Below are positions 11,493 to 20,240 of a stretch of 64,000 bases of DNA, piece by piece. The translations under genes were made by a program, and so were the position numbers. Under the pieces are notes generated by a model that worked only from the letters and a program-made list of their open reading frames with translations, was not told where the DNA came from and ran no database searches. This DNA comes from Myxocyprinus asiaticus. Lineage: Eukaryota > Chordata > Actinopteri > Cypriniformes > Catostomidae. The stretch covers positions 24,699,001 through 24,763,000 of the forward strand of contig NC_059347.1 of assembly GCF_019703515.2 (NCBI RefSeq), read 5' to 3'. Every line of letters starts with the position of its first letter. The first letter of the stretch is position 1.

Positions 11493-13048
11493 AGCCAACA
11501 CGTAATGTACAAATACTGCTATGATTAACCCAAGAGAGGAAATGGTATCCATAGGCTAATGTACAAATTGACCATACTTGCTTTAGGGGGCATTTGGGGG
11601 GGCACACCCATAATGCCCATTCTTGGTGACAAGCCTGATTTGCCTGGCAAAATACATATCACACTATTACTGTCTGCATTTTTCTGCAATTTTTATAGTG
11701 AATTGGGTGCTAAAATGCATACAGCATGTGCCAAAAACAACAACAACTACTACAACGCTATCAGTAATTAATTATTTGTTAATTCCCCTCTCTTTTTGCA
11801 TGTGCATACGTGTATGCAGGCTGGACATGCATGTCTGCATTTTCATTTGTGTGTGTGGTTACTCAGGAGCAGATAGATATCCCGGATGGCTTGTAATGGT
11901 TCAGACAGGCCACTCTTACCCACAGTGACAGGGAAATTGGACAGTTAGGAGACAGAATGCAGGCAGAAGGACCCTTACACAGCCTCATTAGCCATGTAGA
12001 TTTATCTCCCAAGTGTCAATACAGAGACCAGCACAGAGAGAGATTGCAGGACCAAAGGGAGGGGGCCAGGAGGGAATCTTGACTAAGAGAAATGGGATGA
12101 CCAAATGTTAAAGGAAGAAAGGGGATGATAGAACAGAGAAAGTATGGAGATAAGTTGGTGTGGATCGAGAAAGGGAGTAGCAGAAGCTCACAAACACACA
12201 CACTAATGCAAAAGAAGTTTGCAGACAGTGGAAGGGACAAAGCCGCATACACACAAAAAGTGGTTTGCTGACAGAAAAACAGGAACAAACACTCACACGC
12301 TCACTTGTATACACACACACAAGCTGACTGAGACAGGGTCCCCCCCCCCCCATCACTGCACCTGTCACACTTTGAGATAATCATCCATCATGGCCGGTCG
12401 TTGGCCTGTGTGGTCCTTTTTAATAGACACTATTGACACTAGTCGTCTCCTCCTAACCACAAGCTGCCTGTCATCAGGCAGAAGTAATGTGTGTGTGAAG
12501 GAAAGAAAGAAACAAAGAAAGAAAGAAAGAAAGGAAGAATAGAACATTTCAAATCAATTTACACATATTATATTTGTAAATAAAATCACAACATTTACAA
12601 AAAAATTAATAAAATATGTGACAAAAATAGCTGTGTTATACTGTATAAGAGGGCTGTCAATCACAATAACTTGTATATTTCTAAGAAAGCCCCCCAAATA
12701 AAGATAATTGAATATATAATAATCACAATGATTATAAATATAATTCATTTAATACAAAAAGTAGCTTTTGTCAATCTATACAAGGTAGACTTGGGCTGTT
12801 TTAACAAGATGCTCCCTTGTATTCCGCCTGCAGTATTTTCGCTGGTTTATGCGTCAGGCAGACACTTTTGGAGAGTTTCATGTACATTAGTTGTGTCACA
12901 TGTCACTAGTTTTCAGTATCTTTAGCCATAGATGCATCATATTTAGTATGCTGTGCCATGTTAAATGTAGTTTGAAAATGTAAAAAAAAAAAACACATCT
13001 CCAGACCCCTGCGTTCTATGGTACTCCATCCAGCTGTCTTTGAACAGC
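11493..13048. other. Unassigned DNA with simple-sequence patches
   Basis: No gene. It contains a (GAAA)-rich tract at 12501-12540, an 11-C run near 12341-12351 and AT-rich stretches. The 80-100-codon open frames on both strands at 11.6-12.4 kb are low-complexity and unlike any family I know. Confidence 0.5.
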
Positions 13049-13366
13049 TGTCAGTCTGTTGCCTTGTTATGGCCCTGTGTGTTGACGCTATTTTTGTCCA
13101 CCAGATGGCGTTGTCTCTTCCAGGGTGGAGTTTAGGAGCAGGTGTTCTGAATTACCTGAGATGAGAGCTGGAATGAGCAGCCTATAAAAAGGCCTTTCTC
13201 CCCAGTGTGTGGCCTCCTCTAACCAGCACCTGGATCTGCTTTTTGGATTTATTATGTTTTTTTTTTTTTCTTTCTAATTAATAAACATTTATATTTTATG
13301 TCAAATTGTATCCACGTGTGGCCTCCCCTTCATGTTACTCTGCCTTGAGCCGGGTGGTTTGTAACA
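13049..13366 (+). repeat. 5' LTR of a Ty3/Gypsy-type retrotransposon
   Basis: It contains a TATA box (TATAAAA, 13183-13189), an AATAAA polyadenylation signal near 13280 and an end in GTAACA, followed three bases on by a primer-binding-site-like sequence. The end at 13366 is well supported. The start is provisional: I chose TGTCAGTCTG at 13049 because LTRs start with TG, but there is no second LTR in the window to compare with. Confidence 0.65.
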
Positions 13367-13368
13367 TA

Positions 13369-13390
13369 TGGGGGTTCGTAGTCCAAGATT
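13369..13390 (+). other. Primer-binding site, probably tRNA-Pro type
   Basis: TGGGGGTTCGTAGTCC lies just downstream of the LTR end and resembles the TGGGGGCTCGTCC core of tRNA-Pro-primed elements. It is degraded downstream. Confidence 0.5.
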
Positions 13391-13565
13391 GTAGCTGGGA
13401 TCAGGTCAATAATGCCCTTGGGAATATTTGTTTTTCTGGTGAAAAATCGTCAGCTGTTGTGACGGCTGAGATTGTTGAGGGTCAGTGTAGTGCTGACCAA
13501 TCAGTGTCAGATCGAGACTATGGTCCTTTCATCAATACTGGGTTTGTTTCCATGGTGAATTGTTC

Positions 13566-13862
13566 AACAAAATACCTGTTCAAATTTTGCATGATACGGG
13601 GTCCTCAGAGTCCTTTACATTGTAGTCGAAATTGCCTTTCTCTTCTGATTCGAGTGTAGGGATTAGTGTTATGATCCAAGGAATAGGGTTACAAATATTT
13701 TCTGCGCCCATTCATAAAATTTTATTAGAATCAGATCTCATGCAGGGAGAAGTTGAGATTGCTCTACGAACTTGTTTACCTGTCAAAGGTGTAGACATTA
13801 TTTGGGGAAATTATTTGGCTGGAGGACACGTGTGGTGTGGTGTCACACCACCTCCTGTTGTC
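13566..13862 (+). pseudogene. Gypsy retropepsin (protease) fragment
   Basis: The frame reads ILHDTGSSESF, the active-site loop of a retroviral-type aspartic protease (catalytic Asp codon at 13593-13595), followed by one stop and then a continuous stretch ending near IIWGNYLAGGHVW, which corresponds to the closing part of the Gypsy protease domain (usually LGNDLAGG). No gag frame survives between the primer-binding site and this point. The fragment is interrupted downstream by the SINE at 13878. A dead copy. Confidence 0.7.
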
Positions 13863-13877
13863 AAAACGACCCCATTT

Positions 13878-14291
13878 CAGGGGCCTGGGTAGCTCAGTGA
13901 GTAAAGACGCTGACTGCCACCCCTGGAGTCGTGAGTTCGAATCTAGTGCGTGCTGAGTGACTCCAGCCTGGTCTCCTAAGCAACCAAATTGGCCGGTTAC
14001 TAGGGAGGGTAGTTACATGGGGTAACTTCCTTATGGTTGCTATAATGTGTGGTTCTCGCTCTCAGTGAGGCACGTGGTGAGTTGTGTGTGGATGCCGCAG
14101 AGAATAGTGTGAAGCCTCCACATGCACTATGTCTCTGCGGTAACGCGCTCAACAAGCCACGTGATAAGATGCGCGGATTGACAGTCTCAGATGCAGAGGC
14201 AACTCCACCCAGATTGAGGAGAGTCACTATGCCACAATGAGGACTTAGAGCGCATTGGGAATTGGGCATTCCAAATTGGGGAGAAAACAAT
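13878..14291 (+). mobile_element. tRNA-derived SINE
   Basis: The head carries an RNA polymerase III A box (TAGCTCAGTGAG, 13890-13901) and B box (GTTCGAATC, 13934-13942). A 15-bp target duplication with one mismatch flanks it: AAAACGACCCCATTT at 13863-13877 and AAAACAACCCCATTT at 14292-14306. The body is about 414 bp and unrelated to tRNA after the head; the 3' end is A-rich. It inserted into the Gypsy coding region after the protease. Open frames across it are incidental. Confidence 0.85.
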
Positions 14292-14306
14292 AAAACAACC
14301 CCATTT

Positions 14307-14536
14307 TTCTCAACAGAGTCTGATAAGAATGTACAAGACTTTCCAGACGTGTTTGTATCTTGCATTATAACTCATGCATCGGGAGACGCAAATATAAATG
14401 AGCAAGAAAAATCTCTTGTTAAACCAGTGAGTATGCCCGCTCTTCCTCTGTCGATCTTCCGTAGTGAGGTAATTTTTGGTCAGAAAAAATTATGCAGGAT
14501 TGGCAAAGTTGTCTGCTGAAATTAGGCCCAACGAAG
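14307..14536 (+). pseudogene. Gypsy polyprotein fragment after the protease
   Basis: The frame runs TESDKNVQDFPDVFVSC and then an acidic, alanine-containing linker and QKKLCRIGK. It fits the sequence between protease and RT in Gypsy polyproteins, but the RT motifs (the YxDD block) never appear, so RT and RNase H have been deleted. Cut by the hAT MITE at 14545. Confidence 0.5.
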
Positions 14537-14544
14537 ATCTAGAG

Positions 14545-14736
14545 CAGGGGTGTCAAACTCAGTTCCTGGAGGGCCGCAGCCCTGCAGAGTTTAGTCCCAG
14601 CCCTGCTCCAAATGCCTCCTTGTAATCTTCAAGCACTCCTGAAGACCTTGATTAGCTGTTTCAGGTGTGTTTAATTAGGGTTGGAGCTAAAATCTGCTGG
14701 ACTGTGGCCCTCCAGGAACCTAGTTTGACACCCCTG
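14545..14736. mobile_element. hAT MITE, 192 bp
   Basis: Inverted ends CAGGGGTGTCAAACT and AGTTTGACACCCCTG, with extended similarity through TTCCTGGAGGGCC on both arms. A perfect 8-bp target duplication ATCTAGAG lies at 14537-14544 and 14737-14744. No coding capacity. It is inserted in the Gypsy remnant and so is younger than it. Confidence 0.9.
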
Positions 14737-14744
14737 ATCTAGAG

Positions 14745-15014
14745 AGTGTTGCTAGTGGCTATTTCATGTAAGATGGAGTGTTGGTTCATAAATGGTCACC
14801 ATGTAATGACAGTACTGTGGGCGAACCAGTGTTTCAGATAGTCATACCAGTTGACTTGCGTGACCGGTATTACAAACCACTCACGGTGTAGCCGGACATT
14901 TAGGGGTTAAGAAAACTTATGATAGTGATGCACTATTTCTTTTGGCCTCATGTGAAGAGAGATGTGGCTAGTGTTCTTAAAACATGTCATACTTGTCAAC
15001 TAACTAACAAAATG
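14745..15014 (+). pseudogene. Gypsy integrase, zinc-binding (H2C2) part
   Basis: Frames read TTHGVAGHLGVKKTYD and, after a one-base shift, YFFWPHVKRDVASVLKTCHTCQLTNK. This is the HHCC zinc finger of a Ty3/Gypsy integrase: His in the GHLG region and the CxxC of TCHTC. The frameshift and earlier stops make it a pseudogene. The segment is cut at 15014 by an LTR-like insert, after which the integrase resumes. Confidence 0.8.
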
Positions 15015-15531
15015 TGTCAGAGCCAAGACTCAAACCCACATCAGTGGCATGGAAGCCAAATACTCAACCGGTGAGCCACAGGAGAAGCAGTGAATCCAAC
15101 TTGCAAAGGCTACTCAGAAACAGAGTAATGCTTAAAGATTGAGTTTACTAAAAAAAAAAAATCAAAGCAGGTAAAAAATAAAATCTTATCGGGAGATATT
15201 GCAAACAAAAGCAAAGAGAATCCACAAGGCAAAAATATAAATTCACAGCAAAATTATAATATCCAAAGAGCAAAAAATATAATCCACAAAGAAAAAACTT
15301 ACATAGAAAAATCCACAGGGAAGAAACACAGGAACAGTTATACAGGTAGCTTGACTTAGAACAACTAAACACCAAGCACTGAAGGAACAAATCAACTTGA
15401 ATACACACAGGGGAATGAGATACAGGTGACAGCAATAATGATAATGACACACAGGGAAAAAACGGCGTAAGAGAGACCACTGAGGCCCTCAAGTGGCTAA
15501 AACAAAGAATAAAAAGTCCAAAACTCTGACA
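15015..15531 (-). mobile_element. LTR-like insertion inside the Gypsy integrase
   Basis: The ends are an 8-bp perfect inverted pair, TGTCAGAG at 15015-15022 and CTCTGACA at 15524-15531. On the minus strand it resembles the LTR-like sequence at 63693: both start TGTCAG and both contain GCTTGGTGTTTAGTTGT. A tRNA-like stretch (TGGCTCACCGGTTGAGTA, then GGTTTGAGTC) lies just before its minus-strand 3' end, about 15085-15025. I find no target duplication. A solo LTR is the best guess; a SINE-like composite is possible. Confidence 0.6.
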
Positions 15532-16110
15532 GACCTAATCAGGTCATAGCCCCTGCACCATTATATCCTGTTCCCACCACGAGCAATGCTTTTGAACATT
15601 TGATTATTGATTGCATTGGTCCACTGAGTCTAAGTCTGGTTCCATGTACCTTTTGTCATATGTCAGGCGACACGTTATCCAGCCGTTATGATCCATTAAT
15701 ACAAAGTCAGTTGTGAAAGCGTTAACCAAATTCATTTCAGTCTTTGGTATTCCAAAAACTATCCAAAGTGATAGGGGGTCTAATTTCACATCTAGAATGT
15801 TCACTCAAATGTTGCAGTAGTTACATGTTAACCATCAGAAAAGTGACGCGTATCATCCGCAGAGTCAGGGAGCTCTCGAGTGTTTTCACCAAACTTGAAG
15901 CAGTTATTGAGGGCTTATTGCACTGAGCTTAACAAAAACTGGGAAGAGGGACTTCCGTGGTTGATGTTAGCTGCGTGAGAAGTTACACAGGACAGCACAG
16001 GCTTTAGCCCCAATGACTTGGTGTTTGGGAATAGATTGAGAGGTCCTTTAGCAACTTTGCAAGATGAGTTGGTAAAACCTGAGTTGCCTGTTAATGGATT
16101 CGACACAAGT
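15532..16110 (+). pseudogene. Gypsy integrase core and C-terminal fragment
   Basis: The reading resumes with VIAPAPLYPVPTTSNAFEHL and IIDCIGPL, the start of an integrase core (first catalytic Asp in IDCIGPL). It continues through several frameshifts and stops to a region reading STGFSPNDLVFGNRLRGPL near 16000-16050, typical of the end of Gypsy integrases. No 3' LTR follows: the copy is cut at about 16112 by a Tc1 fragment. Confidence 0.75.
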
Positions 16111-16111
16111 T

Positions 16112-16813
16112 AATTTAAGCAGTTAGGACCACACCGTCTTTTTCCAGAGCAACCTGTATTTCTCCTGAGGTTACCTGTGGGTTTTTCCTTGTATCCCGAA
16201 CAATTCTTCTGGCAGTTGTGGCTGAAATCTTTCTTGGTCTACCTGACCTTGGCTTGATATCAAAGATCCCCAAATTTTCCACTTCTTAATAAGTGATTGA
16301 ACAGTACAGACTGGCATTTTCAAGGATTTGGATATCTTTTTATATCCTTTTCCATCTTTATAAAGTTCCATTATCTTGTTACGCAGGGCTTTTGACAGTT
16401 CTTTTCTGCTCCCCATGGCTCAGTATCTAGCCTGCTCAGTGCATCCACGTGAGAGCTAACAATCTCACTGACTATTTATACACAGACACTAATTGCACTT
16501 TAAAAAGCCACAGGTGTGGGAAATTAACCTTTAATTGCCATTTAAACCTGTGTGTGTCCCTGTGTGTGTGTGTGTGTGTCTGTAACAAGGCCAAACATTC
16601 AAGGGTACGTAAACTTTTGATCAGGGCAATTTGGGTGATTTCTGTTACCATTATGATTTAAAAAGGAGCCAAACAACTATGTGATAATAAATGGCTTCAT
16701 ATGATCACTATCCTTAAATAAAAGACATTTTTTTTGCATGATCAGTCATATTTTCAAAATCAATGCCAAAATTTCACAATTTCTGCCAGGGTATGCAAAC
16801 TTTTGAGCACAAC
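16112..16813 (-). mobile_element. Truncated Tc1-like transposon
   Basis: The right tip reads CAAACTTTTGAGCACAAC (about 16796-16813), a Tc1-type inverted repeat. Coding sequence on the minus strand begins at 16416, but the element stops at about 16112, inside the transposase, where Gypsy sequence begins. Half the transposase and the other tip are missing. A (TG)n tract sits at 16554-16579 in the untranslated arm. Confidence 0.8.
16118..16416 (-). pseudogene. Tc1-like transposase, N-terminal fragment
   Basis: Starts MGSRKELSKALRNKIMEL and includes the first helix-turn-helix (YKKISKSLKMPVCTVQSLI), the paired-like DNA-binding domain of Tc1 transposases. After about codon 55 the frame shifts. The true continuation (GRPRKISATTARRIV, the GRPR linker) is in another frame, followed by more of the second HTH until the truncation. 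No catalytic domain. Confidence 0.8.
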
Positions 16814-16821
16814 TATATATA

Positions 16822-18295
16822 TAAACTCAGCAAAAAAAGAAATGTCCTCTCACTTTCAACTGCTTTTATTTTCAGCAAACTTAACATGTTAATATTTGTT
16901 TGAACATAAAAAGATTCAACAACTAAGACATAAACTGAACAAGTTTCACAGTCATGTGACTAACATAAATGGAATAATGTGTCCCTGAACAAAGGGGGGG
17001 TCAAAAGTAACACTCAGTATCTGGTGTGGCCACCCCAGCTGCATTAAGTACTGTAGTGCATCTCCTCCTCATGGACTGCACCAGATTTGCCAGTATATGC
17101 TGTGAGATGTTACCCCACTCTTCCACCAAAGCACTTGCAAGTTCCCAGACATTTCTGGGGGGAATGGCCCTAGCCCTCACCCTCTGATCCAACAGGTCCC
17201 AGACGTGCTCAATGGGATTGAATCCGGGCTCTTCGCTGGCCATGGCAGAACACTGACATTCCTGTCTTGCAGGAAATCAGAATGAGCAGTATGGCTGGTG
17301 GCATTGTCATGCTAGAGGGTCATGTCAGGATGAGCCTGCAGGGAGGGTACCACATGAGGGAGGAGGACGTCTTCCCTGTAATGCACAGCGTAAAGATCGC
17401 CAGCAATGACAACAAGCTCAGTCCGATGATGCTGTGACACACCTCCCCAGACCATGACTGACCCTCCACCTCCAAATCGATCCCGCTCCAGAGTACAGGC
17501 CTCGGTGTAACTATCATTCCTTTGACGATAAACGCGAGTCCGATCATCACCCCCGGTGAGACAAAACCATGACTAATCAGTGAAAAGCACTTTTTGCCAG
17601 TCCTGTCTGGTCCAGCGAAGGTGGGTTTATGCCCATAGGTGATGTTGTTGCCGATGATGTCTGGTAAGGACCTGCCTTACAACAGGCTTACAGCCTCTCT
17701 CAGCCTATAGCAGACAGTCTGAGCACTGATGGAGGGATTGTGCATTCCTGGTGTAACTCGGGCAGTTGTTGTTGCCATCCTGTACCTGTCCCGCAGGTGT
17801 GATATTCGGATGTACCGATCCTGTGCAGGTGTTGTTACACATGGTCTACCACTGCGAGGACGATCAGCTGTCCTTGCTGTCTCCCTGTAGTGCTGTCTTA
17901 GGCATCTCACAGTACGGACATTGCAATTTATTGCCCTGGCCACATCTGCAGTCCTCATGCCTCCATGCAGCATGCCTAAGGCACGTTCACGCAGATGAGC
18001 AGGGACCCTGGGCATCTTTCTATTGGTGTTTTTCAGAGTCAGTAGAAAGGTCTCTTTAACGTCCTAAGTTTTTATAATTGTGACCTTAATTGCCTACCAT
18101 CTGTAAGCTGTTAGTGTCTTAACGACCGTTCCACAGGTGTGTGTTCATTAATTGTTTATGGTTCATTGAACAAGCATGAAAAACATTATTTAAACCCTTT
18201 ACAATAAAGATCTGTGAAGTTATTTGGATTTTTACAAACTTATCTTTAAAATACAGTGTCCTGAAAAAGGGACGTTTCTTTTTTTGCTGAGTTTA
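16822..18295 (-). mobile_element. Complete-length Tc1-like transposon, dead transposase
   Basis: The inverted tips match: TAAACTCAGCAAAAAAAGAAA at the left and its complement at 18275-18295 (one mismatch further in at AATGTCC/GACGTTT). Both ends sit in TA-rich sequence, with TA at each boundary. Length 1474 bp. It lies immediately beside the truncated Tc1 copy at 16813, same orientation. Confidence 0.9.
17001..18015 (-). pseudogene. Tc1-like transposase, frameshifted
   Basis: Three segments in different frames make up one ancestral protein of about 338 residues. The N-terminal part (18015-17677) starts MPRVPAHLRERALGMLHGG, includes an HTH (TADVARAINCNVRTVRCL) and the GRPR-type linker (RSGRPCVTT). 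The middle, in another frame around 17575-17400, reads WFCLTGGDDRTRVY and then a GGGSVMVWG block. The C-terminal part (17243-17001) holds NPIEHVWDLLDQRVRAR with the catalytic Glu. At least two frameshifts separate them. The 76-codon frame at 17550-17320 is a shadow frame. Confidence 0.85.
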
Positions 18296-19350
18296 TATAT
18301 TTACCATATTCGAATACTCAATTCTGATTGGATAGAATGTGTGCGTTAAAACCATTTAATGCACATGTAGTTTCAGTCAGTTTTAATCACAGTTCTGTAT
18401 TAATGCATCTACTCTGCTGTGCTCCGTAATGAGACATTGTGAGAGTTTTATGCCTCTGTTCAAATGACCTACGGATGTGAATATATGATCTGTTGTCATA
18501 TATTCTCAGAGCTGGAATTAACCCTCACATCACACAACAACATCAAGTCATGCAGTGCCGTCTTTAAATAAACTGAAGCTACAGGAAAAATGGAAAAGAC
18601 AACAGTGCTCATCAGACCCATATTACTCACCCAAATCGCTTGTGAGAAAAGTATGATTTGACATTCAGCTGTTTTGCACGGAGGGGGAGAGAAGGTAACC
18701 AGGACTCATCAAATACACCTTTCACTGTCTGGCAAGACAAGGCAAGATTTAAATATGATAAGCATCATCTAAAGTTGCTGCCCTGCGCAACGTGAGCTAG
18801 AGGGCACCCTGTGATCACACATCACTGACTGAAGCTCTAAATGGTGAATGTTTCATAATACACAGCCTTTTGCGGTGTAGTAATTGTGCAAGGCCACATC
18901 ACGATTTTATTTTTTCATTCAAGCAATCGTGAAGCCTTAATGAATACCACATGGATGTCTAAGAGGTCCATGTCTGAAGAATTAGAGCATTTTGGATGAT
19001 TTTCTCCTCATCATGAACAGTAAGTGCCACGTCAGCAATGCCGGTTTTTCCTCATTAATGTGAAAATGACAAAGAACAGGAATTAAATATTACATGTTCT
19101 GAGGAGTGCCGACCCTTCTACATTATGTGGTTATCATTATTACTGGATTGATTATTTATTTTTATTTGGTCTCCAAAAAACAGTGATATTATTGCACTAC
19201 TTTATCTCTGTGTCTGAACTGTAGAACTGTAGATCTTACAGCCTGAAGAAAAAAGTTAACTTTTATTGTTATTCTTCCAGTCAAAATTTGCAAAGTAAAA
19301 ATAGTGAAAGCTGTAACAATCAATGCTGGCAAGTGACCATGGTATAAGCA
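18296..19350. other. Unassigned DNA
   Basis: No gene. The beginning (ATTCGAATACTCAATTCTGA, about 18310-18420) looks like part of a dispersed repeat, possibly the far end of the foldback at 19351, but no ends match convincingly. Confidence 0.4.
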
Positions 19351-19469
19351 GGATAATCCATGACTAGGTGTGTGTTAAATGATTTGAATGCACTTCACAT
19401 CAAATGGTTCTTCGCCTCCATGTCGTGCATTAAAATAGCTTAACACACACCTAGCCATGAATTATCCCA
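19351..19469. repeat. Foldback (inverted) repeat
   Basis: The left arm GGATAATCCATGACTAGG with TGTGTGTTAA (19351-19377) is complementary to the right arm (19441-19469, ACACACACCTAGCCATGA and on), with a loop of about 63 bases. It can form a stem of about 27 bp with few mismatches. It looks like a MITE end or a single hairpin element. Confidence 0.8.
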
Positions 19470-19475
19470 TATATT

Positions 19476-19939
19476 TCAGCAGTTACAGAAATCCTCAAAC
19501 CAGCCCGTCTGGCACTAACAATCATCCATGCAATTGTCTAATCAGCCAATCATGTGGCAGTAGTGCATAAAATCAAGCAGATACGGGTCAGGAGCTTCAG
19601 TTAATGTTCACATCAACCATCAGAATGGGAAAAAAATTTGGCATGATTGTTGGTGCCAGACAGGCTGGTTTGAGTATCTCTGTAACTGCTGATTTCCTGG
19701 GATTTTCACACACAACAGTCTCTAGAATGGTGCCAAAAAAAAAAAAAACATCCAGTGAGCAGCAGTTCTGTGGACAGAAATGCCTTGTTGATGAGAGAGG
19801 TCAACAGAGAATGGCCAGACTGGTTCGAACTGACAAAGTCTACGGTAACTCAGATAGCCACTCTATACAATTGTGGTGAGAAGAATAGCATCTCAGAATA
19901 TTAGGCAAGTGGTTTTAATGTTGTGGCTGATTGGTGTGT
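19476..19939 (+). pseudogene. Tc1-like relic with the HTH region only
   Basis: An open frame at 19604-19879 reads VGARQAGLSISVTADFLG and SSEQQFCGQKCLVDERGQ, the DNA-binding half of a fish Tc1-like transposase. A poly-A run near 19735 probably breaks part of the linker. The catalytic half is deleted: soon after RLVRTDK the sequence jumps to an element end, GTTTTAATGTTGTGGCTGAT, at about 19913-19932. The left inverted tip is not seen. Confidence 0.75.
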
Positions 19940-19959
19940 GTGTGTGTGTGTGTGTGTGT

Positions 19960-20016
<57 letters not shown>
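19934..20016. repeat. Compound (TG)n(AT)n microsatellite
   Basis: (TG)n at 19934-19962 followed directly by (AT)n at 19963-20016, starting at the end of the Tc1 relic. Confidence 0.95.
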
Positions 20017-20019
<3 letters not shown>

Positions 20020-20027
20020 TATAGTAG

Positions 20028-20235
20028 TGTAACAAGGTCTAAAATGGGCAAGGAGGAGGTGGGAACTGGATGAACAATCAAAATAAAGTTTAATGAAAAC
20101 ATAAACATAAACACACACAGCAGCTGCGTGTGGCTCTCTCTCTCCCGAACTGCCACATCCGGCTCGGCCTTATCCCTCTCCTTGGTTGATTACCCTGACT
20201 GGAGGCCGGCCGGCCCCACCCTCCTCCTCGTCACA
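20028..20235 (-). repeat. Solo LTR, 208 bp
   Basis: On the minus strand it begins TGTGACGAGG and ends CTTGTTACA, giving TG...CA tips. A perfect 5-bp duplication, AGTAG, lies at 20023-20027 and 20236-20240. It contains a CATTAAAC-like poly-A region. There is no internal coding sequence or second LTR, which fits LTR-LTR recombination. Confidence 0.8.
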
Positions 20236-20240
20236 AGTAG

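Noticed and set aside
13878..13955. Functional tRNA gene
   Set aside because: A and B boxes are present, but the 3' half does not close a cloverleaf and a 15-bp duplication marks it as a SINE.
14000..14365. 121-codon minus-strand frame
   Set aside because: Runs across the SINE and its flank, so it is a product of the insertion.
17320..17550. 76-codon minus frame in the Tc1 copy
   Set aside because: Wrong frame; the real transposase middle is read in another frame at the same place.
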